DNA of 49,601 nucleotides from Eubacterium sp. GTDB taxonomy: Bacteria > Bacillota > Clostridia > Lachnospirales > Lachnospiraceae. The translations under genes were made by a program, and so were the position numbers. Location: assembly GCA_017938215.1 (NCBI GenBank), contig JAGBBZ010000011.1, forward strand, positions 1 to 49,601, written 5' to 3'. Shown here in pieces: positions 32,566-41,285 of this stretch; position 1 is the stretch's first letter, and the number at the start of each line of letters is the position of its first letter. The notes beneath the pieces were generated by a model, which was not told the DNA's origin, ran no database searches, and saw only the letters and a program-made list of their open reading frames with translations.

Positions 32566-33117
32566 ATGCTTTATCTTGCAGAATACATATCTACAACTTC
32601 AAAAGAAGATAAAATTACCGAACATGAATTGGGAAGGCAGCTGTTGAGACAGGGGCTGGAGCAAGAGTACGGGCAGATCTGGGAAGTTTATGTGGAAGAA
32701 AAGAAAAAGCCGGTTCTTAAGGACGCGGAAGGCATTTGTTTTAACATAAGTCATACCAAGGGGTTAGTAGCTTGTGGGATTTCTCGGCTAGAAATTGGTG
32801 TAGATGTGGAGCGGATTCGCAAGTTTAAGGAAGCTTTGGTGCGAAAAGTGTGTTCGGAAAAGGAACAAAAATATGTATTTGCAGGAAAAGATGACCAAGA
32901 GAAGGCGACACGCTTTTGCAAGCTTTGGACACTGAAAGAAAGTTACATCAAAGCAATCGGAAAGGGACTTGCATTTCCTTTGGATAAGATTACCTTTGAG
33001 ATAATCGGAGATGAGATTTGTTCCAATATTCCGGGATGGCGCTATGAACAATTCGAGTATGGAAAAGAGTATATTATAGCAGTGTGCTACCAGTACACGG
33101 AAAGAGGAAACGTATGA
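32566..33117 (+). CDS. 4'-phosphopantetheinyl transferase, Sfp-type
   Basis: A 183-residue enzyme that moves the phosphopantetheine arm of coenzyme A onto a carrier-protein serine. The three family motifs are visible: NISHT (60-64), GVDVERI (78-84, Mg2+ ligands Asp80 and Glu82) and WTLKESYIKAIGKGL (121-135, Glu125 and Lys129). It is shorter than Sfp (about 224 residues) but longer than AcpS, and carries the WTxKE motif of the Sfp group. Lying first in an operon with a stand-alone carrier protein, it most likely activates that carrier. AAAGGA precedes the ATG, and its stop overlaps the next start as ATGA. Confidence 0.9.
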   Translation: MLYLAEYISTTSKEDKITEHELGRQLLRQGLEQEYGQIWEVYVEEKKKPVLKDAEGICFNISHTKGLVACGISRLEIGVDVERIRKFKEALVRKVCSEKEQKYVFAGKDDQEKATRFCKLWTLKESYIKAIGKGLAFPLDKITFEIIGDEICSNIPGWRYEQFEYGKEYIIAVCYQYTERGNV

Positions 33118-33431
33118 CGTATGAAGAGATTTTTGCAACAGTAAAAGAAAAATTTAAGGATGCAGATGTGAGCGGAATTCAGGAGCACTTGGCATATCAG
33201 TTCAACATCACTGGTGAGGGCGAAGGGGCTTTTTACGCAGAAGTAAAAGAAGGGCAATTATATGTGGAACCGTATGAATATTACGATCGTGATGCCATTT
33301 TCATTTGTTCTGCGAAGACGCTATTTAAGATAATAGATGGTAAATTGGATCCGGTGGCGGCATTTACCGTGGGAAAATTAAAAGTAGAAGGAAACATCGA
33401 CAAGGCATTGAAGTTAAAGGAATTTATCTAG
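33114..33431 (+). CDS. SCP2 sterol-binding domain protein
   Basis: A 105-residue single-domain protein. Its pattern (YQFNITGEGEGAFYAEVKEGQL, then FKIIDGKLDPVAAFTVGKLKVEGN) is that of the SCP2 family, small folds with a hydrophobic tunnel for lipids or acyl chains. ATG 33114 is chosen because GAGGAAA lies just upstream and the ATG overlaps the transferase stop (ATGA); the 10 codons before it in frame lie inside the transferase gene. In this cluster it may bind an acyl substrate or product, which is inference from context. Confidence 0.85.
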   Translation: MTYEEIFATVKEKFKDADVSGIQEHLAYQFNITGEGEGAFYAEVKEGQLYVEPYEYYDRDAIFICSAKTLFKIIDGKLDPVAAFTVGKLKVEGNIDKALKLKEFI

Positions 33432-33452
33432 GATACAAGGAGCGTTGATAAC

Positions 33453-34394
33453 GTGCTTAAATGGATTGCAGGAGCAGTGGCGTTAGGCGTTGTGGGTGAG
33501 TTCGCCATTGCAAAGTATTTTTTTCATCGGACGATGATGCGTTCCAATGCAAAGCGAGAACGCACGCAAAAAATGGCGGGGACGGATTGGGATGCCTACA
33601 TTCCGAATATTCGTGCTTGCCGTGAGTGGTTAGTTGAAAATCCTCATGAAGAAGTTCGTATCATTTCGGAAGATGGATTGAAGTTGTATGGGAATTTCTT
33701 TCCTTGTGAGGGATCGGATAAAGTGGTTATTTGCTTTCATGGATATACCAGTGAAGGGCTAAATGACTATACGACAGTGGCAAGATTTTATCTGGAGGAA
33801 GGATATAATCTGTTGATCGTAGACGAGCGGGCTCACGGAAAGAGCGAGGGAACCTATATCGGCTTTGGGTGTTTGGATCGGCATGATGCGAAAAAGTGGA
33901 TTGAATACGTAGTAAATCGTCTCGGAGAAGATTGTAAAATTGTTCTTCATGGTGATTCTATGGGAGGTGCCACAGTTCTTATGACGACGGGGTTAGAACT
34001 TCCATCACAGGTAAAAGCAGTAGTGTCAGATTGTGCGTTTACCTCGGCGTGGGAAGTGTTTTGTTCCGTGTTGAAAAACATGTATCATATGTATCCGTAT
34101 CCGGTGATGCAGATTTCCAATGCCATGGTAAAGAAAAAAGCAGGATACGAGTTGGATGAGTGCAATGCCAAGAGAGAAGTAGCAAAGGCGAATGTTCCAA
34201 TATTGTTTATGCATGGGGATTCCGATACGTTTGTGCCATGTTCCATGGTGTATGAGTTACATGATGCATGTAATTCGAAAAAGGAGCTTGTGATTATAGA
34301 AGGGGCAGGGCATGTGGAGTCTTGCTACAAGAACCCGGAGAAATATATGGGGGCGATTCGATCTTTTGTCTTTCCGATTGTGGAAGAGGCATAG
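33453..34394 (+). CDS. Alpha/beta hydrolase with N-terminal membrane anchor
   Basis: A 313-residue protein with one hydrophobic N-terminal helix (about 2-20) followed by basic residues, then an alpha/beta-hydrolase fold. The nucleophile elbow is HGDSMGG with Ser169, the oxyanion turn is CFHGYTSEG (94-102), and the remaining triad is Asp258 (HGDSDTF) and His287 (GAGHVES). The family includes esterases, thioesterases and acyltransferases; in a cluster with a carrier protein, release of a product from the carrier or trimming of an acyl group is plausible. The GTG start at 33453 lies 10 bases after AAGGAG and begins MLKWIAGAVA. It sits 21 bases after the SCP2 gene. Confidence 0.85.
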   Translation: MLKWIAGAVALGVVGEFAIAKYFFHRTMMRSNAKRERTQKMAGTDWDAYIPNIRACREWLVENPHEEVRIISEDGLKLYGNFFPCEGSDKVVICFHGYTSEGLNDYTTVARFYLEEGYNLLIVDERAHGKSEGTYIGFGCLDRHDAKKWIEYVVNRLGEDCKIVLHGDSMGGATVLMTTGLELPSQVKAVVSDCAFTSAWEVFCSVLKNMYHMYPYPVMQISNAMVKKKAGYELDECNAKREVAKANVPILFMHGDSDTFVPCSMVYELHDACNSKKELVIIEGAGHVESCYKNPEKYMGAIRSFVFPIVEEA

Positions 34395-34418
34395 GAGAAA
34401 GGACGAAAAGGTGAAAGT

Positions 34419-35822
34419 ATGGAGAAGAAAAAGGAGTACAAGGTTTATCCGTTGACATCGGCGCAGAAATTGCATTATTATAGCATGAAATTTTGCCCGA
34501 AAAAACAAGTGTTAAACATTGGATCGGGGCTTACGATTCAGGTGGAATTGGATTGGTACTTGCTGGAACAAAGCATTAAAGAGGCGGTAAAGAGATGTGA
34601 ATCCATGCGCGTCCGTTTTACGGAGGACAAAGATGGTACGGCATATCAGTATGTGGTTCCCCATGAAACGCAGTCGGTAAAGCATTTTGACTTTTCGGAG
34701 TGGAGTGAGGAAGAGGCTCATGCTAAGATGGATGAGTGGACGTGTGAGCCATTTGAATTTTATGATCAGCCGTTGCATGAAATTACCATGATCAAAATGC
34801 CAAAGGGATTTCATGGAATGTACATAAAGGTAAATCATATGATTATGGATGCCCAGTCCTTGGTGGCATTTTTTAAAGATGTGATTGAGATTTACTGCAG
34901 TCGAATTTATGATGATATTCCGTATCCAAAAGAAATGGCATCCTATATACGTCAGCTGGAAAAGGATCTTGCCTATGAAGCAGGCACGAAAGCAAGTGAG
35001 AAAGATCGAAAGTTTTTTGAGGATTTGATTACATCTTCGGAACCGATTTTCACGGATATTTATGGAAGAGACAAATTAGAGGCGGAGCGGGAGAAGACTG
35101 GTAATCCAAACCTCCGAGCAGCTACCAATACGTCAGATAACGTAGATGCGAATTTGGGATTGTTCCAGTTGGAAACGGAGCCGTCCTTAGAACTCTTGAA
35201 ATTCTGTGAAGAGCAGCAGGTGTCCATGACTTGTCTGTTGCTGATGGGACTTCGTACCTTTTTACAGAAGGAAAATGACGAGGAGGATGTGTCGGTGACC
35301 ACCACCATTGCCCGTCGCGCGACTTTGATGGAAAAGCGTTGTGGTGGAACGAGAATTCATTGTTTCCCATTCCGTACAATCGTTTCCCGAGAGGATTCCT
35401 TTATTGAAGGGATTTATAAAATTCGAGATATGCAAAATCAATACTTCCGTCATGCGAATTACAGTCCGTCAGAATATTATGCGTTTCGTTCGAAGTATTA
35501 TAAGTTGCAGCCGGGACAGACTTATGAGCCACTGTCGTTGACCTACCAACCGTTGACATTAAAGTACGATGGACCAGGATTGGAAGAGCTTGGCGATATT
35601 CAGTACAATATCAAGCGTTATACCAATGGAGCAGCGGCACATGCGTTGTATCTTACCGTAAGTCATCGACCGGATGGTGGATTGGATTTCTGTTTTGAAC
35701 ACCAGACAGGAGTGGTAACTCCAAAACGTCTGGAAGAGATTTATTACTTTTTGTGTCGTATTATTTTCCGCGGTGTGGAAGATTGTAACCGCAGCGTAGG
35801 GGAAATTATTGATTGGGCTTAA
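34419..35822 (+). CDS. Stand-alone condensation-domain-like protein
   Basis: A 467-residue protein with the overall pattern of an NRPS condensation domain or related CoA/carrier-dependent acyltransferase (WES/PapA/chloramphenicol acetyltransferase superfamily). It has the N-terminal YPLTSAQKLHY motif, a central active-site motif NHMIMDA (139-145), and late motifs around RIHCFPFRT and SHRPDGGLDFCFE. The usual HHxxxDG is changed: the first His is Asn, His140 (general base) and Asp144 remain, and the final Gly is Ala. This favours an active but non-canonical acyltransferase over a standard peptide-forming domain. It probably joins the acyl or aminoacyl group on the neighbouring carrier protein to a free acceptor. 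It lies 24 bases after the hydrolase gene and 21 before the carrier gene. Confidence 0.78.
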   Translation: MEKKKEYKVYPLTSAQKLHYYSMKFCPKKQVLNIGSGLTIQVELDWYLLEQSIKEAVKRCESMRVRFTEDKDGTAYQYVVPHETQSVKHFDFSEWSEEEAHAKMDEWTCEPFEFYDQPLHEITMIKMPKGFHGMYIKVNHMIMDAQSLVAFFKDVIEIYCSRIYDDIPYPKEMASYIRQLEKDLAYEAGTKASEKDRKFFEDLITSSEPIFTDIYGRDKLEAEREKTGNPNLRAATNTSDNVDANLGLFQLETEPSLELLKFCEEQQVSMTCLLLMGLRTFLQKENDEEDVSVTTTIARRATLMEKRCGGTRIHCFPFRTIVSREDSFIEGIYKIRDMQNQYFRHANYSPSEYYAFRSKYYKLQPGQTYEPLSLTYQPLTLKYDGPGLEELGDIQYNIKRYTNGAAAHALYLTVSHRPDGGLDFCFEHQTGVVTPKRLEEIYYFLCRIIFRGVEDCNRSVGEIIDWA

Positions 35823-35843
35823 AGAAAGGAATGAGGTAAAAGT

Positions 35844-36071
35844 ATGTTAGAAGAGTTAAGAGAAGTAATCTGTCAGTATGTGGAGGTTGAACCGGAGAAA
35901 GTCACAGAAGAGGCGAGATTTATCGAAGACCTTGGATTTAATTCATATGATTTTATGAGTCTCGTAGGTGAGATTGAAGAGATGTACGATGTGGAAGTAG
36001 AGGAGCGCGAAGTGGTAAACGTGAAAACAGTAGGCGACGCGATTGAGTATATCCAATCCATTCGAGAATAA
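35844..36071 (+). CDS. Stand-alone acyl/peptidyl carrier protein
   Basis: A 75-residue acidic four-helix carrier protein. The phosphopantetheine site is Ser34 in DLGFNSYDFMSL, where the usual DSL of fatty-acid ACP is replaced by NSYD, so it is a specialised carrier and not the fatty-acid synthase ACP. AGGAATGAGG precedes the ATG. It lies between the condensing and the adenylating enzyme, and the phosphopantetheinyl transferase of the same operon is its likely activator. Confidence 0.9.
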   Translation: MLEELREVICQYVEVEPEKVTEEARFIEDLGFNSYDFMSLVGEIEEMYDVEVEEREVVNVKTVGDAIEYIQSIRE

Positions 36072-36097
36072 AGTCAGAGAAGAATAGGAGAAAATGT

Positions 36098-37606
36098 ATG
36101 ACCCCAAAGACGTTGAAGGATATTATTAATTACGGTGCTACGACCTATGGTGAGCAGGCAGCGTATCGCTATAAGGTGCGGAAGGAAATTGCGAAAAAAA
36201 CGTATCTGGAGGTACAACGCGATTCGATGGCAGTGAGCCGGATGGTGGAAAAACTGGGGATGAAGGGAAGGCATATTGCTATCCTTGGAACCACTACGTA
36301 TGAGTGGATTATCAGTTTTTTTGGCGTGACCAATAGTGCAAGCGTGGCAGTGCCAATTGACGTCCAGTTGCCGGTGGATGACATATGTGAATTGCTGGAA
36401 CGAGCAGATGTGGAAATGCTGATTTACGATGAGCTGCGCAAAGATGTGGCAGCAGCGGTAAAAGAAAAATGCCCACGGATTCAGTGCCTCATATCCATGC
36501 AGGCAGAGGAAGCGACGGAGGGTGTTTTGAGTTTGCATCGTTTGTTGGAAGAGAACCAGGGGAATTACGATACGGACATTGATCCAGAGCAGCTTTGCGT
36601 TATTTTATTTACCTCAGGAACGACAGGAAAGAGCAAGGGAGTCATGCTCTGTCATCGGAATTTGACAGACAATGCCACAGTGTTGGATTACAAATTCCCG
36701 GTGGGAATGGTGGCGATGACATTGTTGCCGATCAATCATGTGTATTGCTTGACCATGGATATCATCAAGGGCTTGTACATTGGTGTCACTTCCTGCATTA
36801 ACGACTCCATCATGCGTGTACAGAAAAATATGAAGTTGTTCCAGCCGGAAATGGTATTGTTGGTGCCGTTGGTAATTGAGTCCATCTATGCCAAGTTAAA
36901 GGCGGCGGGTGGTATGATGCCGAAGAAAATGGTGGCAAAGGCGGCTTTTGGTGGCAACCTAAAATACATTTGCAGTGGTGGTGCGTATCTGAACCCGGAT
37001 TATGTGGACAAGTTTGCAGAGTATGGTATTACAATCTTGCAAGGATACGGCATGACAGAGTGTTCCCCGGTAATTAGTTCGAATCTTCCATGGGATAGTC
37101 GAAAAGGTTCTGTTGGTAAATTGTTACCAAACTGCCAGGCGAAAGTGGTGGATGAAGAAATCTGGGTCAAAGGCTCCAGCGTTATGATGGGATACTACAA
37201 AATGCCGGAAGAAACAGCGGAAGCATTGGAAGACGGTTGGCTAAAAACGGGAGATCTTGGTTATGTGGATGAGGATGATTTTATCTATATAACCGGACGA
37301 AAGAAAAATTTGATTATCCTTGCCAATGGCGAAAATGTGTCGCCAGAGGAAATAGAGAATCAATTAAGCGTACAGGAATTGATCAAAGAAATTCTTGTTC
37401 GCGAAAAAGATGCAGTAATTGAAGCGGAAATCTTTCCCGACTATGAATATGCAAAGAAAAAGCGCATCAAAGATGTGAAAGAGAAATTGCAGGAACTGAT
37501 TGACGAATATAACGAGAGTACCACCGTGTATAAGCGGATTCATAGTCTTGTGGTCCGAGAGACCGAGTTTGACAAGACGACGGCTAAGAAGATCAAACGC
37601 TTCTAA
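36098..37606 (+). CDS. AMP-forming adenylating enzyme (acyl-CoA synthetase / NRPS A-domain family)
   Basis: A 502-residue ANL-superfamily enzyme. Core motifs in order: FTSGTTGKSKG (about 171-181, P-loop), YGMTECSPVI (about 317-326), KTGDLGYVDEDD (about 383-394), GRKKNLI hinge, NGENVSPEEIE, and a C-terminal TAKKIKRF with the catalytic Lys. It activates a carboxylic acid as its adenylate and should load it on the carrier protein just upstream. The long-chain acyl-CoA synthetase-like layout (no fused T domain, MMGYYKMPEE segment) fits a fatty or aromatic acid at least as well as an amino acid; substrate residues cannot be read reliably by eye. RBS AGGAG precedes the ATG; it follows the carrier gene by 26 bases. 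Confidence 0.88.
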   Translation: MTPKTLKDIINYGATTYGEQAAYRYKVRKEIAKKTYLEVQRDSMAVSRMVEKLGMKGRHIAILGTTTYEWIISFFGVTNSASVAVPIDVQLPVDDICELLERADVEMLIYDELRKDVAAAVKEKCPRIQCLISMQAEEATEGVLSLHRLLEENQGNYDTDIDPEQLCVILFTSGTTGKSKGVMLCHRNLTDNATVLDYKFPVGMVAMTLLPINHVYCLTMDIIKGLYIGVTSCINDSIMRVQKNMKLFQPEMVLLVPLVIESIYAKLKAAGGMMPKKMVAKAAFGGNLKYICSGGAYLNPDYVDKFAEYGITILQGYGMTECSPVISSNLPWDSRKGSVGKLLPNCQAKVVDEEIWVKGSSVMMGYYKMPEETAEALEDGWLKTGDLGYVDEDDFIYITGRKKNLIILANGENVSPEEIENQLSVQELIKEILVREKDAVIEAEIFPDYEYAKKKRIKDVKEKLQELIDEYNESTTVYKRIHSLVVRETEFDKTTAKKIKRF

Positions 37607-37655
37607 GATACAACAATGCTAAAAGGGAAATAACCAGCGAAAGGACAGAAGTAGC

Positions 37656-39374
37656 ATGAAAAACAAGTGGAACATAATACTAATTATAGCGGCGGTTGTT
37701 GTGGTTTTAGCGGGAATCGGCGTGCTGATTTTTAAAAAATTTGCCCCAAGTTTTACCCAGCGGACTATGAGTGAGCAGTACAATGAACTTGGAAAAGAGG
37801 AAGCATTGATGATTGTCAATGGGTTTCCGATCGAGGACAAAGGGAAAGTCCTAAATGATACGATGTACGTGCCACTTACATTGGCCACCGATCTTATGAA
37901 TGAGCGTCTCTATTGGGATGCCAAGGAAGGTATTTTGTCCTTGGCGACGGTGCAGGGGCTGATTCGCGTCAACGGCGGTGAAGGAGAAGGCAGCACCACG
38001 TATACGTTGGGAAACGAAACCATAGAGGCGAAGAATCAAGTATTGTATCAAGATGGAGATGTGACATGGATTTCCATGGACTTTGTGGAACAATATTCTT
38101 GTATCGAGTACGAAGCGAAGAAAGAGCCAAATCGTATTCTTGTGAAGACTGATTTTGATACCGTGCGAACTTTTGCCAAGATGGCAGATGATGTACGTCT
38201 TCGTGTGGGTCCGAATAAAAAATACGACTATTTACTGGAGATTCCGAAGGATACGGAAGTGTTGATCGACACAGCGGCAAAGCCGGAAAATGAATATCAG
38301 AAAATCCTAACGACGGACGGTATCGAGGGCTATGTTCCTGTGGAGTATCTGACGGAACAGACGCAGAAGCCATGGAAAACAGAGAAGCAGGTTGAGGTAT
38401 TTCCACGGTTAAAAGAGGATGCTGGTACCATATGTCTTGGATGGCATCAGATGATGAGTACCGTGGGAAGTGCAGAACTGGAAGCCAAGATAGCAAATGC
38501 TAAGAGTTTAAATGTTATTTCTCCTACTTGGTTTGCTCTCAGCGATAATAAAGGAAATTTCACATCCATTGCAAGCACGGAGTATGTGACAGCGGCTCAC
38601 AGCAAAGGATTGAAAGTGTGGGGCTTAATCAATGATTTTGATACGAAAATTTCATTGAAAAAAGTGTTGGGACGGACGACGAATCGAACCAATCTTGTGA
38701 ACAATCTTGTGACAACAGCCATTAAATATGATTTGGATGGTCTTAATATTGATTTTGAAAAGATTACAGAAGAGACTGCGCCTGCTTACTTACAGTTTTT
38801 GCGCGAATTGACTCTTCGTTGTCATGCGAATGATATTACGGTATCAGTGGATGATTATTTACCTACGGCTGTTTCCTCCTTCTATCATTGGAGTGAGCAG
38901 GGACGTATCGTAGATTATGTGATATTTATGGCTTATGATGAGCATTATGCAGGAAGTGAAGAAAGTGGTTCTGTATCCTCCTTGCCTTTCGTGAAGAAGG
39001 GTGTCGATCTTGGATTGGAGCACATTCCGGCAGAGCGCGTTGTGGTGGCGTTGCCATTTTACACTCGCCTTTGGAAGGAGACGAAGGTGAAAGGAAAAAC
39101 GGAAGTATCTTCCAGTGCGTATGGCATGAGTTCCGCGGAAAGTGTGTTGCAGGCGAATGGTGCCACTACCAAATGGGATGATGCTACGAATCAATATTAT
39201 GCTCAATTCAAGGCGGATGGCGCTACTTATAAAATATGGCTGGAAGAGGAAACTTCTTTGGAGAAAAAGCTTGAGGTTGTTTTTGATAAGAAGGTGGCGG
39301 GAGTCGCTTTTTGGAAACTGGGATTTGAACGTCCGGTTACGTGGACAACCATTGAAAAACACATAAAAAAATAA
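37656..39374 (+). CDS. Membrane-anchored GH18 cell-wall hydrolase (YaaH/SleL-like) with Cu-amine-oxidase-N and SH3 domains
   Basis: A 572-residue protein with an N-terminal anchor (about 7-26). Next come a copper-amine-oxidase-N-like domain (about 45-155; VNGFPIEDKGKVLNDTMYVPL), an SH3-like wall-binding domain (about 165-235; DDVRLRVGPNKKYDYLLEIP), and a GH18 catalytic domain (about 255-572). The active site is DGLNIDFE (361-368) with Glu368 as the likely acid; FMAYDEHYAGS and the late AFWKLGFE are typical of the SleL/YaaH branch that cuts peptidoglycan in spore germination or wall turnover. It sits between the NRPS-like cluster and cwlD. AAAGGA is about 11 bases before the ATG, and it may be transcribed with the cluster since no terminator separates them. 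Confidence 0.88.
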   Translation: MKNKWNIILIIAAVVVVLAGIGVLIFKKFAPSFTQRTMSEQYNELGKEEALMIVNGFPIEDKGKVLNDTMYVPLTLATDLMNERLYWDAKEGILSLATVQGLIRVNGGEGEGSTTYTLGNETIEAKNQVLYQDGDVTWISMDFVEQYSCIEYEAKKEPNRILVKTDFDTVRTFAKMADDVRLRVGPNKKYDYLLEIPKDTEVLIDTAAKPENEYQKILTTDGIEGYVPVEYLTEQTQKPWKTEKQVEVFPRLKEDAGTICLGWHQMMSTVGSAELEAKIANAKSLNVISPTWFALSDNKGNFTSIASTEYVTAAHSKGLKVWGLINDFDTKISLKKVLGRTTNRTNLVNNLVTTAIKYDLDGLNIDFEKITEETAPAYLQFLRELTLRCHANDITVSVDDYLPTAVSSFYHWSEQGRIVDYVIFMAYDEHYAGSEESGSVSSLPFVKKGVDLGLEHIPAERVVVALPFYTRLWKETKVKGKTEVSSSAYGMSSAESVLQANGATTKWDDATNQYYAQFKADGATYKIWLEEETSLEKKLEVVFDKKVAGVAFWKLGFERPVTWTTIEKHIKK

Positions 39375-39390
39375 GGTATACACAAGATGT

Positions 39391-39434
39391 CCGCTCCGTA
39401 CATTAGTAATAACGATGTACGGAGTGGATTTTTT
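39391..39434 (+). terminator. Terminator or attenuator hairpin overlapping the cwlD ribosome site
   Basis: CCGCTCCGTACAT (39391-39403) pairs with ATGTACGGAGTGG (39415-39427) with one mismatch around an 11-base loop, followed by TTTTTT (39429-39434). The next base begins the cwlD ATG (39435). The GGAG of cwlD (39421-39424) is inside the right arm, so the hairpin both ends the upstream transcript and would hide the ribosome site in read-through RNA. Confidence 0.8.
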
Positions 39435-40133
39435 ATGGAAAAGAAAAACGGATTGTGGAAAATGTGGGTTGTTGCATTGCTTCTGTTTGGTATTATCATT
39501 GCAGCTGCTTTGCGTGTAGAGGATTTTCGAGTGTTGAATATGACGGCGAAGAATACAAAGGAACTTGTGGTGATCGATCCGGGGCATGGTGGTTATGATC
39601 CGGGGAAGGTGGGGGTGGCAGGGACGCTGGAGAAAGACATCAATCTTCGTATTGCTCTTAAACTGAAAAAGGTGTTGGAAGATAGTGGGTATCAGGTGAT
39701 CATGACTCGAGAAGACGACCGTGCTCTTAATGAAGAAAATGTTTCAGGAAAGAAAATGTCAGATTTGAAAAATCGAGTGAAGCGGATCAATGAACAGAAG
39801 CCTGCAGTGGCGATCAGTATACATCAAAATAGTTATTCGACCGAGACGAAAGGAGCCCAAGTATTTTATTATCAAGGTTCGGAGGAAAGCCATGCGTTTG
39901 CTACGGTATTGCAGAATACAATACGGGATGAACTGGCGGATGGGAATCATCGTGTGGAAAAGGGAAATGATAGTTATTATATGTTGAGAAAGACGGAAGG
40001 AATCTTTGCAATCGTCGAGTGTGGATTCTTGTCAAATCCCCAAGAGGAGGCACTTCTAAATACCGACGAATATCAAAAAAAAATGGCGTCAGCTATGGCG
40101 GAGGGAATCGAAAATTTCTTGTATACAAAGTGA
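39435..40133 (+). CDS. cwlD: N-acetylmuramoyl-L-alanine amidase, CwlD-like
   Basis: A 232-residue amidase_3 (zinc) enzyme with an N-terminal membrane or signal segment (about 9-25). Zinc and catalytic residues appear in VIDPGHGGYDPG (first His), GTLEKDIN (Glu), ISIHQNSY (second His) and VECGFLSNPQE (catalytic Glu). Length and lack of extra domains fit CwlD, which removes the peptide from muramic acid during spore-cortex maturation so that germination enzymes recognise it. ATG 39435 is chosen over 39387 because the extra 16 residues of the longer form are just the translated terminator hairpin. Its GGAG lies in that hairpin. Its own promoter is not obvious. Confidence 0.85.
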   Translation: MEKKNGLWKMWVVALLLFGIIIAAALRVEDFRVLNMTAKNTKELVVIDPGHGGYDPGKVGVAGTLEKDINLRIALKLKKVLEDSGYQVIMTREDDRALNEENVSGKKMSDLKNRVKRINEQKPAVAISIHQNSYSTETKGAQVFYYQGSEESHAFATVLQNTIRDELADGNHRVEKGNDSYYMLRKTEGIFAIVECGFLSNPQEEALLNTDEYQKKMASAMAEGIENFLYTK

Positions 40134-40147
40134 AAATGTGGTAAAAT
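40119..40147 (+). promoter_or_regulatory. Candidate promoter of the sua5-rpiB block
   Basis: TTGTAT (40119-40124), 17 bases, TAAAAT (40142-40147) start within the end of cwlD and end 37 bases before ATG 40185. Confidence 0.5.
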
Positions 40148-40184
40148 ATCGATATCTGTATAGTATACACAGGAAAGTGAAATT

Positions 40185-41258
40185 ATGATGAATACAAAAT
40201 ATATAAATTGGAGTTTGGAAACAGGATTTTGTCAGGAAGAATTGCAGGAAGCAGTAGCGATTATTCAAGCTGGTGGCTTAGTGGCTTTTCCGACAGAAAC
40301 GGTATACGGACTTGGTGGAAATGGACTGCGAAAAGAAGCAGCGAAAAAAATATATGCGGCTAAGGGACGTCCTTCGGATAACCCATTGATTTTGCATATA
40401 GGAAAAATGGAACAACTGGATGGCATTGTGAAAGTCATACCCCAAGCAGCAAGAAAGCTTGCGGAAGCGTTTTGGCCGGGACCGTTGACAATGGTGTTTG
40501 AAAAAGCGGATTGTGTGCCTTATGAGACGACAGGTGGATTGGATACAGTGGCGGTGCGTATGCCAGAGCATGATGGTGCATTGGATTTTTTGAGCGCGGC
40601 TCAGGTGCCAGTGGCGGCGCCAAGTGCCAATACATCCGGACGGCCAAGTCCTACATTGGCGCAGCATGTAAAAGAGGATCTGGATGGGAAAATTGACATG
40701 ATCATCGACGGTGGCGCAGTGGGGATTGGTTTTGAATCCACCATTGTGGATATGACAGAGGCAGTTCCAGTGATTCTTCGTCCGGGTTATATTACCCGGG
40801 AAATGCTTGCTGAGGTCGTGGGCGAGGTGGTGATGGACCCGGCGCTAATGTCCGTGAAAGCAGATGTGGCACCGAAGGCACCAGGCATGAAGTATCGGCA
40901 TTATGCACCAAGTGCAGAAATGACTGTATTTCGCGGCGATGAAGAGGCGGTAATTTCTCATATCAATGACTTGATAAAAAAATATGTGGAGCAGGGAAAT
41001 TATCAGCCAGAGGAAATTGGAATTCTGGCGACAGAGGAAAGTGCGATGCGTTATCCGATGGGACAGGTGATAACGGTGGGGTCCCGGAAGGAAGATAATG
41101 CAGGAAAATATCTGTATGGTGCATTGCGTCAGTTTGACCAATATGCAGTCAAAATAATATTATCCGAGAGTTTTTATGATTCGAAGAAAAATGAGGCGAT
41201 TATGAATCGACTCTTGAAAGCGGCAGGACAGCATGTGATTGATGTCGAAATGGATTGA
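40185..41258 (+). CDS. tsaC: L-threonylcarbamoyladenylate synthase, Sua5/YwlC type
   Basis: A 357-residue enzyme making threonylcarbamoyl-AMP from threonine, bicarbonate and ATP for the t6A37 modification of ANN-decoding tRNAs. The YrdC-like catalytic domain fills the first 205 residues or so (FPTETVYGLGGNG, AAKGRPSDNPLILHI, PVAAPSANTSGRPSPT). The linker motif APGMKYRHYAP follows, and then the C-terminal Sua5 domain, so it is the long Sua5 form and not the short TsaC. AGGAAAG precedes the ATGATG start. It heads a block matching the Bacillus ywlC-ywlE-ywlF order. Confidence 0.93.
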   Translation: MMNTKYINWSLETGFCQEELQEAVAIIQAGGLVAFPTETVYGLGGNGLRKEAAKKIYAAKGRPSDNPLILHIGKMEQLDGIVKVIPQAARKLAEAFWPGPLTMVFEKADCVPYETTGGLDTVAVRMPEHDGALDFLSAAQVPVAAPSANTSGRPSPTLAQHVKEDLDGKIDMIIDGGAVGIGFESTIVDMTEAVPVILRPGYITREMLAEVVGEVVMDPALMSVKADVAPKAPGMKYRHYAPSAEMTVFRGDEEAVISHINDLIKKYVEQGNYQPEEIGILATEESAMRYPMGQVITVGSRKEDNAGKYLYGALRQFDQYAVKIILSESFYDSKKNEAIMNRLLKAAGQHVIDVEMD

Positions 41259-41285
41259 GTTGCCGTGGCTAACAGGAGGTTTTTG

